Of a stretch of DNA of 64,000 nt, positions 33,618 to 43,300 are shown one piece after another. The notes under the pieces were generated by a model. That model was not told where the DNA came from. It saw only the letters and a program-made list of their open reading frames with translations, and did no database searches. A program made the translations under genes and the position numbers. The DNA lies in contig NZ_CP151803.1 in assembly GCF_038446955.1 (NCBI RefSeq), positions 5,208,001 through 5,272,000 on the forward strand. Reading direction: 5' to 3'. This DNA is from Pedobacter sp. FW305-3-2-15-E-R2A2. Lineage in GTDB: Bacteria; Bacteroidota; Bacteroidia; Sphingobacteriales; Sphingobacteriaceae. Every line of letters begins with the position of its first letter. The stretch's first letter is position 1.

Positions 33618-33654
33618 AGTTTAAGCTTTTTAAGATTATAAAAGCAATATGATT
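33618..33654 (+). promoter_or_regulatory. Conserved 5' leader with stem-loop (copy 1)
   Basis: Starts AGTTTAAGCTTTTTAA right after the mini-ORF stop. A stem GCTTTT (33625-33630) pairs with AAAAGC (33640-33645), 9 bases before the ATG. The same block precedes all three small-protein genes with almost constant distance to the start codon (30, 29, 29 bases from the first G of the stem). Confidence 0.5.
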
Positions 33655-33891
33655 ATGGCAAATTCATGGTTCTGTTATGATGGTACAGGAGATGTTTGCG
33701 ATCCGTTAAACTATACAGTTTGTCCAATCCCAAATTGTCCACCACCAAAACGACGCCTCTGTGCAATTTTCGCACAGGTACAAATAATTGGTGGAGTTCA
33801 AAGACCAATTATTACTCCAGCGCTTTGTAATGAGATTCATTGGGCTATTTGGACACTCACGGAATCGGCAAACGTGAGATTAAAACCCTAA
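33655..33891 (+). CDS. Small cysteine-containing protein, tandem paralogue 1
   Basis: A 78-residue protein beginning MANSWFCYDGTGD. I chose the ATG at 33655 rather than 33649 because the paralogues start with the same MA(N/T)SW and the leader aligns with it. It shares with copies 2 and 3 the blocks SWF-YDG-G, DP-NY, CP-P-4 residues-C-IF, Q-I-GGV-RPIIT, and ESANV at the end. It has six cysteines (7, 15, 23, 28, 36, 58), against three and two in the others; Cys28 and Cys36 are the conserved pair. No signal peptide, double-glycine leader or membrane helix is seen. I do not recognise a named family. Function unknown. Confidence 0.75.
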   Translation: MANSWFCYDGTGDVCDPLNYTVCPIPNCPPPKRRLCAIFAQVQIIGGVQRPIITPALCNEIHWAIWTLTESANVRLKP

Positions 33892-33989
33892 TTCTAACAA
33901 ACCATCCTTTTCCATTACAAATATATTTTTGAATTAGTATGATGCGATGAACAAAAAAAGTCATTGGAAATAATTGATAGATAAAGGAA

Positions 33990-34025
33990 ATGCTGAAAAT
34001 CTTGAAAAAAGTAGGCAAGAAATAA
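33990..34025 (+). CDS. 11-codon leader mini-ORF (copy 2)
   Basis: ATG frame encoding MLKILKKVGKK then TAA, preceded by AAAGGA. It ends 36 bases before the second small-protein gene, the same placement as copy 1. Half the residues are lysine or another basic residue, so it could be a short amphipathic cationic peptide. Expression is unproven. Confidence 0.4.
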   Translation: MLKILKKVGKK

Positions 34026-34061
34026 AGTTTAAGCTTTTTGATCTATAAAAGTAGTAAAATT
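34026..34061 (+). promoter_or_regulatory. Conserved 5' leader with stem-loop (copy 2)
   Basis: AGTTTAAGCTTTTTGATC block. The stem GCTTTT (34033-34038) pairs with AAAAGT (34047-34052), so the one base that differs from copies 1 and 3 still allows a G-U pair in RNA. Confidence 0.5.
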
Positions 34062-34298
34062 ATGGCGACTTCATGGTTTAAATATGATGGTTCTGGATCA
34101 ATAACTGATCCTACGAATTACAATGAAGTATTTTCAGTAAACTGCCCAACCCCTGATGTCAATATTTGTGTAATATTCTCACAAGTTCAATTTATTGGAG
34201 GAGTACCAAGGCCAATTATTACATCCGCTTTGCAGGCCGAAATCAATAGTGCATTTACAACCAAGGTTGAGTCTGCAAATGTAAGGCTTTGCCCTTAA
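34062..34298 (+). CDS. Small cysteine-containing protein, tandem paralogue 2
   Basis: A 78-residue protein beginning MATSWFKYDGSGSITDP. The start is set at ATG 34062 by alignment with the paralogues; an in-frame TTG at 34038 lies inside the leader stem and is unlikely. Cysteines are at 28, 36 and 77. It is most similar to copy 3: both have the YDG-G-SITDP and PRPIIT or ARPIIT, LQ-EIN-AF-TK-ESANV segments. No export signal is visible. Function unknown; presumably the same as that of the other copies. Confidence 0.78.
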   Translation: MATSWFKYDGSGSITDPTNYNEVFSVNCPTPDVNICVIFSQVQFIGGVPRPIITSALQAEINSAFTTKVESANVRLCP

Positions 34299-34394
34299 CC
34301 AATAAACATTCGAGGGTTTGATCGAAATTACATGAATAAAATATTGTTTAAACAATCGCTATGCGCTTTGCAAGACAAATAGAAAAAAAGGAAG

Positions 34395-34459
34395 AAGCCG
34401 AAAATCCTAAACAAAGTAGGCAAAAGGGGAAACTGAAAACCTTAGAGAGAGTAAGTTAA
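34395..34459 (+). pseudogene. Two decayed copies of the leader mini-ORF
   Basis: Before paralogue 3 the mini-ORF block occurs twice, with starts at 34395 and 34430. In both the initiating ATG is replaced (AAG and AAA). The first reads KPKILNKVGKR then continues past the normal stop, the second KLKTLERVS then TAA. The similarity to copies 1 and 2 remains clear at DNA level. Loss of the start codons argues that the third gene does not need a translated leader, or that the repeat acts as RNA or DNA. Confidence 0.5.
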
Positions 34460-34464
34460 ATTAA

Positions 34465-34500
34465 AGTTTAAGCTTTTTAAATTACAAAAGCACTAAAACT
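34465..34500 (+). promoter_or_regulatory. Conserved 5' leader with stem-loop (copy 3)
   Basis: AGTTTAAGCTTTTTAA block. The stem GCTTTT (34472-34477) pairs with AAAAGC (34486-34491), 9 bases before the start codon of paralogue 3. Confidence 0.5.
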
Positions 34501-34740
34501 ATGGCTAATTCATGGTTTAAATATGATGGTACCGGATCAATTACTGATCCTCTAAACTACAATCAGGTTCTAATGCAACCACAATGTCCATCACCGAATG
34601 TAGACATTTGTGCAATCTTTGCAAACACTCAGTTTATTAATGGCGTAGCAAGACCGATCATTACACCATCTTTGCAGACCGAGATTAATAATGCATTCTC
34701 AACAAAAATTGAGTCTGCAAATGTTCTTTTGGAGCCGTAA
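34501..34740 (+). CDS. Small cysteine-containing protein, tandem paralogue 3
   Basis: A 79-residue protein beginning MANSWFKYDGTGSITDP, close to copy 2. It keeps only the two conserved cysteines, 29 and 37, in QCPSPNVDICAIF. The C-terminus is ESANVLLEP. It is the last gene before a strong bidirectional terminator shared with the convergent M16 peptidase gene. The three genes lie 170 and 202 bases apart, each with its own leader, so they may be transcribed together from upstream of the MauE-like gene or separately. Function unknown. Confidence 0.78.
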   Translation: MANSWFKYDGTGSITDPLNYNQVLMQPQCPSPNVDICAIFANTQFINGVARPIITPSLQTEINNAFSTKIESANVLLEP

Positions 34741-34760
34741 ACAACAGTAAATTTTAAAAC

Positions 34761-34802
34761 AAAGGGCTGATGGTGTGAAAATTTTCACCATCAGCCCTTT
34801 TC
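34761..34802. terminator. Bidirectional rho-independent terminator
   Basis: A perfect 15-base-pair stem (34761? to 34775 with 34786 to 34800; arms AAAGGGCTGATGGTG and CACCATCAGCCCTTT) around a 10-base loop. T-rich bases follow on the plus strand and A/T-rich bases on the other side. It separates small paralogue 3 (plus) from the M16 gene (minus), whose stop codon starts two bases beyond. Confidence 0.9.
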
Positions 34803-37598
34803 TTATTCCGGACTCATCACCACCTCAATGATGTTCCCTTGCTTAAAAATATTCTCCGCAAATTCTTTTATCATTTGCGGAGTAATTGACAATACCACCT
34901 TGTCATATCCAGTGCGCCAATCTATTCCATAAAGCAAAAATGCGCCCTGCATTCCGTTCCAATATCTGGCGTTTGGTTTAGATATATTCTCCAAATATTT
35001 TTTTATCAGATTCTGTTTTACCCGATCGACTTTATCTTGTTCGATTCCTTCTGTCATTAGTTTTTTTATTTCCTGATACACAAGATTAATGAGCCGCTCT
35101 TTTTTCATGGGTTCCGGATTTGTGTCAAAGTTTACCTGAAAAATAAATCGCTCTTTCGGATATTTTATCAATTCGCCACTTACTGCTACGCCATAACTTC
35201 CACCTTCTTTTTCTCTTATAGTTTCCAGATAAACAGTTTTCAAAATCTCGCTCACAAACATCATTAGTATATTGTTTTTAACGGTATATGGCATCTCTCC
35301 GGTATAACCAATGGTCACAGTTGCCTGCGGCGTTTCCATTTTTTTTGTGAAATGTTTTTTGAGCACTCCTTTAGGCGGATACATACCATGATCAACAATT
35401 TTTTTTCTTTTCTTAAGAGAAGGTAAACCTCCAAGCCAGGTTTCAACAAGTACTTTCACATTGTCTTCATCTGCATTGCCAGTCAGAATAAAATTGAACC
35501 CGTTCGCATTGCCAAAATATTCCCGATGTAGTCTGATAATCTTATCATAAGATACCTCATTTAGCACCATCATATTATTAAGCGACAATGCACGCGGGTG
35601 GCGGTTACTCATGATTGAAACCAGTGTATCTGAATAAACAGTTTTTGGATCAAGAGAACGTGACTTAATCATTTCCTTCTGTCCTCTTTTCCAATTATAA
35701 AATGTTTCCTCTTCTTTTTTAAATTTTGTCATCCTGAGGTATATATGCTGAAAAAGCACTTTCATATGCATGATAGAACCTGTTGCACTCAATGATTCAA
35801 AATTTTTGTCTACCATACTCATCGCTGATGAACGTCCGTCTATTCCTTCAAAACCGCTGCTTGCTGCAGTTATGCTATTGTAAGCTATTGCTGATGGAAG
35901 ATCTGCCCTGCTAACCAGCGCGTATCCTCCTGGTTTAAATCCGTACAGGATCAGATCTGACTCATTGTACCCGGTTTTTTTATACCATACCTTTACACCG
36001 TTGGAAAGTTCCCACTTTGTAAATCCATAAGGTCCGGTATTTTTTTCTGTTTTAATAATTTTCCCTCCCTTAGGAATGCTTAGGCCTAAAAGGTCACTCT
36101 TTTTTTCTTCTTTGATCCAGGGTTTCAAATCCAGCATTTTCACTTCCTCCCATAATTTTGAAACTTCAATTTTGGATAAGACATTAAGTCCGCTTTTTTG
36201 AGGAGAAAGGATTTCAAAGGCCATATTATAATCCCGAACATACTTTTTTGCATAAAAATTCAAAGTATCTATGCTCAGGTTATTCAAAATATCTCTTGTT
36301 GTCCGATACTTCCATTCAGGATCCGAAGAAATACCTCCATTTAGAAAATGTTCAACATATTCCCTGGTATAAAGAAAATTCTCTCTGTTGTTCCTGTCGT
36401 AATATTCGGATTCATTATTTACCAAATTAAAATTTTTAATGGTGGGTTCGAATTCATTTTTATTGAATCCAAAGCGACGCATTCGTTCGCATTCGGACAA
36501 ACCTATCCTTAAAGCAGTTTTCAAATCGTTATCGGGTGCATTTACATTCAAGACCCATGCAGGTCTTTTAGAAATGGAATACTTGTCCATAATTGCATTA
36601 AGAGAATAGCTGGCATTTCCTTTCTTGGCAATTTCTGCAAACCGTTCATTCAGCATATTACTGATGATATTATTAATCAGGTTTACTTTAAAAAATTGCA
36701 CCGTTTCTTTTTGATCTGCAGTCACCATGTCCTGCTTCCAGTAAGCCTTGGCTGAAGTATTTCTGATTTCCGGATCGGAAGCTATTGCTATTATAGGATC
36801 CTTATTATCAGTGATTTTAAAATATTTCCGGGGAACCGGACTTACGGGTTTCGGAATATCAGCAAAAAGTTTTTTCAACGTTGCCTCAACTTTATCGACA
36901 TTGACATCTCCTACGATAATGATTCCCTGCAAATCAGGACGATACCATTGCTTATAATAATCCCGGAGCTCCTTTGGGTTGAAATTGTTAATTACATTTA
37001 AAGTACCAATAGGAAGCCTGTCCGCATAAGGGGTACCTGCAAAAAGTAACGGCATAATCTTGTTTTCCTGTACACGCAAATAACCAGAAGATCTGGTTCG
37101 CCATTCTTCTCTCACTACACCACGTTCTTCTTCAATATCCTCATCCTTATTTAGTATAAAGCCCGACCAGTCTTTAAGTATCAATAAGGCAGTATCCAAA
37201 ACACCCGCTCTGGTTACCGGGATATTAGTTAAATTGTATACTGTTTCATCGTATGAAGTATAGGCATTGATGTTACTTCCAAACTTAATTCCCTTTTTTC
37301 CAAGTTCGGTGATTAAAGTATTTCCAGGAAAATGTCTCGTTCCATTAAAAGCCATATGCTCTAAAAAATGAGCCAGTCCTCTCTGATTTTCCTCTTCCAG
37401 CACAGATCCGACTTTTTGAACGATATAAAAATCCGCACGCCCCTTGGGAATATGGTTATGCCGGATATAATAGCTCAAACCATTGGCCAGCTTCCCTTTT
37501 CTTAATGCAGTATCCGCGGGAATATTTTGAGCAAAGGAGCTTGAAAAAGTTAAGCCACTTAACAGGATAAAATTAAACACGCTTTTTTTTATATTCAT
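34803..37598 (-). CDS. M16 (insulinase/pitrilysin-like) zinc peptidase, exported
   Basis: A 931-residue metallopeptidase with a Sec signal (MNIKKSVFNFILLSGLTFSSSFAQ). The inverted zinc motif HFLEH (77-81) gives the ligands His77 and His81 and catalytic Glu80; the third ligand is likely Glu157 in EEERGVVREEW. Length and the PqqL-like layout (two pairs of M16 domains in one chain, with an inactive C-terminal half) are normal. M16 enzymes degrade peptides enclosed in a chamber, usually below about 70 residues. It is the last gene of the sigma/FecR/SusC/SusD/redoxin series and converges on three small-protein genes. Cleaving a peptide imported by SusC/D is a reasonable inference. Confidence 0.93.
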   Translation of the reverse strand: MNIKKSVFNFILLSGLTFSSSFAQNIPADTALRKGKLANGLSYYIRHNHIPKGRADFYIVQKVGSVLEEENQRGLAHFLEHMAFNGTRHFPGNTLITELGKKGIKFGSNINAYTSYDETVYNLTNIPVTRAGVLDTALLILKDWSGFILNKDEDIEEERGVVREEWRTRSSGYLRVQENKIMPLLFAGTPYADRLPIGTLNVINNFNPKELRDYYKQWYRPDLQGIIIVGDVNVDKVEATLKKLFADIPKPVSPVPRKYFKITDNKDPIIAIASDPEIRNTSAKAYWKQDMVTADQKETVQFFKVNLINNIISNMLNERFAEIAKKGNASYSLNAIMDKYSISKRPAWVLNVNAPDNDLKTALRIGLSECERMRRFGFNKNEFEPTIKNFNLVNNESEYYDRNNRENFLYTREYVEHFLNGGISSDPEWKYRTTRDILNNLSIDTLNFYAKKYVRDYNMAFEILSPQKSGLNVLSKIEVSKLWEEVKMLDLKPWIKEEKKSDLLGLSIPKGGKIIKTEKNTGPYGFTKWELSNGVKVWYKKTGYNESDLILYGFKPGGYALVSRADLPSAIAYNSITAASSGFEGIDGRSSAMSMVDKNFESLSATGSIMHMKVLFQHIYLRMTKFKKEEETFYNWKRGQKEMIKSRSLDPKTVYSDTLVSIMSNRHPRALSLNNMMVLNEVSYDKIIRLHREYFGNANGFNFILTGNADEDNVKVLVETWLGGLPSLKKRKKIVDHGMYPPKGVLKKHFTKKMETPQATVTIGYTGEMPYTVKNNILMMFVSEILKTVYLETIREKEGGSYGVAVSGELIKYPKERFIFQVNFDTNPEPMKKERLINLVYQEIKKLMTEGIEQDKVDRVKQNLIKKYLENISKPNARYWNGMQGAFLLYGIDWRTGYDKVVLSITPQMIKEFAENIFKQGNIIEVVMSPE

Positions 37599-37628
37599 TT
37601 AAAACTTATTTTGGGTTGGGATAATACA

Positions 37629-38996
37629 CTATCTTATTTCCGTTAATACAAATACTTCTAACTCTCTTTCTTCTTCTTTCAGGTCCAATCCATAATTTTG
37701 CAATGCTTTTCTGACCTCAAAAATATCTTGCCATGAATCCAGCTTAAAATCCATATCTACAAGATCTTTATATCCCGTTTCATCGAAAACGGGTGGATTA
37801 CCATAAAATTGGTTTAACTTCCATACAATGTTATCCAGACTTTTATTGACAAGTTTGATATGAGGTGCAGCTAATATTTCAAAGCCCTCTCCTTCTTTGG
37901 CTGTTGTTCTGATTTGATTCAGGCTCTTTGTTTTCACCAGGGCCAGGCATTTCATCCGACGCTTTTCATAACGCCCATGAAGTCCTAATAAATTATCAAG
38001 ATCCTTAATTACAGCAGATGCAACCTCCTGATTGGTTTGGTTGGTATCCGGTCCTAAAGCCTCATAACAAATACTCGTTCTCCGGCGCACCATCAAATTA
38101 GGTTCCGGTGAATCTTCCTGCCTGATATATTTTAATGGATTTTTCACTTCCAATATCACGAAACTTGGTTCCAGCATTTTTAAACTATCTCTTATGATTC
38201 CCCATCTGCTGGCATATATATTCAATACAGGCAGGTTGATGATATAATCCCTGCGTGTATGCTGAACTGAATCACGTATGGTTCCCGCTTTAGTGACAAC
38301 ACCATCCTGATAACAACCCAAAACAGCAGCATATCTATGGACAGTTTTATTTCCTGTAAATCTTTGTGGGTTCTGGCAAACTAAAGGGGTATCCAGGCTA
38401 ACTTCCGGCATAAAATCATTTTTAACCGGCCAGTCATTTTTTTTACCATCGAGTATTGTCTGAATATTAGCTTCTGTCACATAATCCTGTTCAGTAACCG
38501 CTACCAGTTTTCCCTTATAGATCCAAACCAGGTGCGAAACCAATTGATGCGGAAAATATTGGTTGAGCTGTTTATTTTCAACTATCCAGGGAAGTTGTAC
38601 ATTATGCTTGGATAAGAAACTTTTTTTATTAGTCAGAAATTTCCTGATGTAACTTTCATTTTCTCTTTTAAGCATCCCCGGGGAATACATCTCTCCTCCT
38701 ACAACCACCATAATTTTAACCTTCTCTCCAAACTTACGTTGTAAGTAGTCCTTTTTAGGTAATGCATTAATACAGGCTCCACACGACGTATACATAAAAT
38801 CCAGAATGAGGAGGCGGTCAAAATAATCCGATAATTTAGCTGATTTAACTGTCCCATCGACCTCTACAATTTTCGTCAGTGGAACATCAGGGACCTGATC
38901 ACCAATTTTTAAACCTTTGACTTGCCCTACAGCCTGAGCTGTCAAACCAAACCATATAAACAACAACAGGATGTTCACTTTATTCTTCTTCATCAT
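37629..38996 (-). CDS. TlpA-like thiol-disulfide redoxin with DUF3738-like C-terminus
   Basis: A 455-residue exported protein with a signal peptide ending TAQAVGQ. The thioredoxin-like domain spans about 28-190 with the active-site motif CGAC (Cys72, Cys75) in FMYTSCGACINALP. The remaining 260 residues are a separate region. Its end (GYKDLVDMDFKLDSW, LQNYGLDLKEEERELEVFVL, about 405-452) resembles DUF3738/TIGR03435 domains, known from Bacteroidota and Acidobacteriota but without function. It lies between SusD and M16 genes, 27 and 30 bases away, so it should work with them, possibly reducing disulfides of an imported peptide. The start could be either of two adjacent ATGs. Confidence 0.85.
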   Translation of the reverse strand: MMKKNKVNILLLFIWFGLTAQAVGQVKGLKIGDQVPDVPLTKIVEVDGTVKSAKLSDYFDRLLILDFMYTSCGACINALPKKDYLQRKFGEKVKIMVVVGGEMYSPGMLKRENESYIRKFLTNKKSFLSKHNVQLPWIVENKQLNQYFPHQLVSHLVWIYKGKLVAVTEQDYVTEANIQTILDGKKNDWPVKNDFMPEVSLDTPLVCQNPQRFTGNKTVHRYAAVLGCYQDGVVTKAGTIRDSVQHTRRDYIINLPVLNIYASRWGIIRDSLKMLEPSFVILEVKNPLKYIRQEDSPEPNLMVRRRTSICYEALGPDTNQTNQEVASAVIKDLDNLLGLHGRYEKRRMKCLALVKTKSLNQIRTTAKEGEGFEILAAPHIKLVNKSLDNIVWKLNQFYGNPPVFDETGYKDLVDMDFKLDSWQDIFEVRKALQNYGLDLKEEERELEVFVLTEIR

Positions 38997-39023
38997 AACA
39001 TATATTTGGCTAATACCCTTGGT

Positions 39024-40385
39024 CTACCTCGGGTTCTGTGGTAAATTCACTCTTTGTAAAACTTCTCTCGGGATGAGTAAGGTATACCGAAGATCATTTG
39101 GGGGCAAAGTGTACTGCTGTCCGTTTAGCATACGTTTCAAAGTAACCGCAGACCTATTGTCTTTGTTCAATCTTCTCAGATCAGTCCATCTTAGCGTTCG
39201 AAAAGGCAATTCCTTTCTGCGTTCCAGAATAACCAGCTTTAATGCGTCCTCGACATTACTGGCAGTCAGAGGGATAAAAACAGCAGTAGCATTCCAACGA
39301 TTTTTTCTTAATGTATTCAGATCTGCAAGTGCAGCGGCAATATTCCCCGCTCTGGCAGAACACTCGGCTCTGATCAGATAGATTTCATCTGTAGCCAGCC
39401 CGCTGAATATACTGCCAGGAATATAAGTCCCTTTAAAAGAATAAGTACCATCTTTGTTATCCCTAAAATAGAGCGTCTTTCTAAGATCATCCTCAGGGTA
39501 CAAATTTCGAAGATCATCACTCGCCAATCCAAAAAGGACTGGAACTAAACCACTGCCTTCCAGTTCCAGTACAACTTCCTGGTTAAATCTTGGAATTGGA
39601 TAATACTGTGAAGTATCAAGGGTATTGTAATTCATCAATATGCCATATTGTTTTAAGCTGGCATCTGCATTGTTAAACGCATTTGGATAGTCACCCATAA
39701 CCAAATATACTCTGGCCAATGCAGCAAAAGCTGCTGCTTTTACTGGCATAATTACCGACTTTTTCACTCTTGTATCAGGCTGTTCGGCTGGTAACAGACC
39801 CGCACTTTCGGTGAGGTCCTGTACAATCCGCTGATATGTTTGTTGTAAATTCCCTCTTTCTATTTTTTCGTCAATACTTGTCCCTAAGCGTAAGGGAATA
39901 CCCAGATCCTGCGCTGCAGTTCCAGGATCATAAGGTTTGGTAAATATCTGGGCAAGACTATAATAACACATTGCCCTCAATAATAAAGCCGTTCCTTTTA
40001 GTTTATTCCACTCCACCTGTTCCTGGGCCAATGGCTTTATATCTGACAGCGTTTCCAATACCTGGTTAGCGACCAATATCCTTTCATATGGGGCTGACCA
40101 TTCACCAAAAGAGATATTGGCATCTGATTGCCATAAATATGGTTCTCTGTTTGATGGAAGCAATGCATTCCAATTGTTAAATGTAAGGTAGTAATCATCT
40201 GATGATATTTCGGCCGCAACAGGATAGCCTCCTCCTAAAAACTGACTATTCAGCAAAGAACGGCAATCCTCTAACGTACCCGGGATTACCTGCTTTTTAT
40301 CGGGCTTCACATCCAGAAATTTTTTACAGGAATTCAGGCAGATCATTACAGCTAGAAACAACATTATTTTATTGATACAATTCAT
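39024..40385 (-). CDS. SusD/RagB-family nutrient-binding lipoprotein (cluster 1)
   Basis: A 453-residue lipoprotein with lipobox LNSC (Cys20), followed by KKFLDVKPDKKQVIPGTLEDC, the standard SusD start. TPR-like segments (TALLLRAMCYYSLAQIF, KAAAFAALARVYLVMGDYPNAFNNA) and the C-terminal EIYLIRAECSARAGNIAAALADLNTLRKNRW and ERRKELPFRTLRWTDLRRLN are all present. It caps the SusC barrel and captures substrate at the cell surface. It starts 11 bases after susC. Substrate class (glycan or peptide) cannot be read directly; no glycosidase is present in this cluster, while a peptidase is. Confidence 0.93.
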   Translation of the reverse strand: MNCINKIMLFLAVMICLNSCKKFLDVKPDKKQVIPGTLEDCRSLLNSQFLGGGYPVAAEISSDDYYLTFNNWNALLPSNREPYLWQSDANISFGEWSAPYERILVANQVLETLSDIKPLAQEQVEWNKLKGTALLLRAMCYYSLAQIFTKPYDPGTAAQDLGIPLRLGTSIDEKIERGNLQQTYQRIVQDLTESAGLLPAEQPDTRVKKSVIMPVKAAAFAALARVYLVMGDYPNAFNNADASLKQYGILMNYNTLDTSQYYPIPRFNQEVVLELEGSGLVPVLFGLASDDLRNLYPEDDLRKTLYFRDNKDGTYSFKGTYIPGSIFSGLATDEIYLIRAECSARAGNIAAALADLNTLRKNRWNATAVFIPLTASNVEDALKLVILERRKELPFRTLRWTDLRRLNKDNRSAVTLKRMLNGQQYTLPPNDLRYTLLIPREVLQRVNLPQNPR

Positions 40386-40396
40386 GATAAATGATG

Positions 40397-43300
40397 TTAA
40401 AAATTAGCACTTAAACCAAATGCAGTAGTCAATGGGGCCGGATATCCCTTATAATATTCTGGATCAAGGCCCAGTTTGTTCGCTTTCCAAATGACTCCAA
40501 GATTACTTAGATTAGTAAATATTTTAATGTTTCTAACAGGCCATCGCACATTATCCAGTAGATAGCTTAAGGTAATATCCTGTAAACGAATGTGATCTGC
40601 CTTCTCTACCAAGGCCGCTGATCTTTGATAAAATGTGTTACGTAAAGGATCATTCGGATAAGCTAAAGAAGGAACATCTGTGAAAATCTCGTCCCCAGGC
40701 TTTTGCCATCGTTTACTATAATCAGCATGGCCAACTGTTACCCCACTTGAGGTTGCATCCAGTATAGAACTGTAGTCTAAGCCGGGCCGTCTGAATACAT
40801 ATCCTAATTTGGCGATTACGTTTACAGAAAGACTAATATTTTTATAGCTCAGCGTATTTCTCAGCCCTCCCGAATAAACCGGCACAGCTGAACCATGGTA
40901 CTGTAATTGATCTGGTGAGACATTGGTAAGTAAGGCATAGTCTTTACTTTTCTCTCCATTCAAATAGCCCAACGGATCCCCGGTTTCCGGATCAAGTCCC
41001 GCCCATTGATAGGAAAAAACAGCATTAGAAGGTTTTCCTACTACCAGACTACTATTAATGGTTAGCCCATCTCCAATATAACCATCAATTCCACTATCAG
41101 AGGGTTGAAATCTGGTAATCCGATTGGTATTGTAATTAAAAAACAGATCTGTATTCCATTTTATATTGCCCTGAAGATTATTTAAATGGAGAGAAATATC
41201 AACACCCCGCCCTTTCATGTCCGAGCTGTTATATGTTGCCGAATTAAACCCCGTTGTAAAATCCAAGGGGGTTACATACAGCATATCCTTCGAGCGTTTG
41301 GAATAATATTCAATACTTCCGAAAATTACGTTGTTCTTTGAACGAAAGTCAAGACCAAAATTAAACGTCCCTACCCTTTCCCATCTCAGATTATCATTTG
41401 CTGGATTGACTAGTATAGCATATGGCAAATTAAATTCGTTCACTACTCCACTGTATCTAATGGAGCTATAGGCAGACAAATTATTATCTGTATTTCCCTG
41501 ATATCCGTAAGTTGCTCTAAATTTCAGATAAGGTAAAAGGGCAAAATGGTAAAAAGGTTCATCGGAGACATTCCAACTCAAGCCGGCAGACCAAAATGGC
41601 GCTCCTCTTAAATTGGCTTTCACCCCAAAAAGGTTGGCTGCATCTTTACGCCCGCTTGCAGACACGGTATAGCGTTTATTATAGGTATATGCAGCATTGG
41701 CAAATATAGAGGTGAAACGGATTCGTTGATCCGTAAAATCAATGCCACTTGGCATATTTACATAAGTAAATACCGGGGAAAGAAACTGAGTGAGATGATC
41801 TACATCGGCATAAGTCAATAATTCATCATTATAGCCATAAGTATTAAAAGTATTTGATTTAATATGCCTTTCACTTTTCTCTACACCTGCCAAGGCGTCC
41901 AGTTCATGTTTGTCGTTCCAGTTTTTATTTGCGTTGACCTGGCCCCTAATGTTGTAAAAATTCGTATTTCCGGAAGTCTGGTTAAGAATCCCCCCTATTG
42001 GCAAATTATATTTGACTTGTGCGCTATCAAGTTCCGTAAGCAGATTAATTTGATTACGTGTGTAATAAGAATCTTTTCCGTTCAGGTTTTTCCCTTCGGT
42101 TAAGGTTTTCCCATATTGATATTTAATCGAAGTACTAAAAATTTTGGGGAATTTGTAAGTTGCGGCTATATTCATTAACCAATCATAAGTATTTATGATA
42201 TTTGAGGTTGTATTGAGCTCAGCTAATGGACGATATCTCCAATCCAAATATCTGGGATCAGCGGAATCTAAAAACCTCACCCCATAATCTCTGCCGACAA
42301 CCAAAGGGTTTCCGTTGTCGTCGGCAAGACGCGTATAAGGAAGCGTTGATCCAGGATCATAGTTGAGAACACTTGGTAAACCAGGTGATTCAGCGTTCTT
42401 CTGAGTGTAAAGAATACTCGTTTCAAATTCCAGATTTTTAATAGGTTTGTATCCGATATTCGTGCGGAGTGTAATTCTATCCGCATTATTTTTCACCACA
42501 TTAAAGCGGTTATTATCGTATCCTCCCGAAAGCAGGTAATTAAACTGGTCCCCTCCGCCTTTAATATTAATTGCGTATTGTTGGGCGATGTCGGCGCGGT
42601 AAACGTATTTGAGGTAGTCGTTTCTGGCATCATACTTACGCAGGGCATCAATCTGCGCATCTGCTTCGGCCTGAGATAAGGTTGCTCCCGGTGCTCTTGC
42701 TTTTAACATCAATTCCACTACCGGCGATAAATAGGGCCAGGAATACACATCCAAAATTTTATTATCGTAAAAGCCCTCATTAAAAAGCCTTTTTTCCAGA
42801 TCAATATAATCTGAGGTGCTCATTGGCTTAAGTGCAAACAGGTCGGGCTTATTTTGTATAGTAAAGTTGGTATTAAAAGAAATGTCAGGCGAAGAATTAT
42901 AGTTTCCTTTTTTAGTATTGATTACAATCACTCCGTTAGCAGCACGTGCTCCCCATATAGAGGCTGCAGCTGCATCTTTAAGTATTGTTACATTTTCGAT
43001 GTCATTTGGATTAATGTTATCAAGTTCTCCTTCGTAGGGAAAATTATCCAGAATAATCAGGGGTTTTGCGATGGATCCGGTTAAGGTACTTTGACCACGG
43101 ATGGTAACATTGCCAATTCCGGGAGCACGGCTGGGATTTAATCTCCGGTCTATCAGCATTCCCGGGGTAACATTCTCCAAACGACTCAATAGGTTTGAAC
43201 CTGTATTTCGGTTCAACAAAGCATTATTGATTTTTTCAAATGATCCCGTGGCTCGTTCTTTCGGAACACTCTGATAACCGGTACTTACTACCGTAACTTC

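Noticed and set aside
34038..34061. TTG start adding 8 residues to small paralogue 2
   Set aside because: The TTG is part of the conserved stem-loop, and the paralogues begin at the ATG equivalent to 34062.
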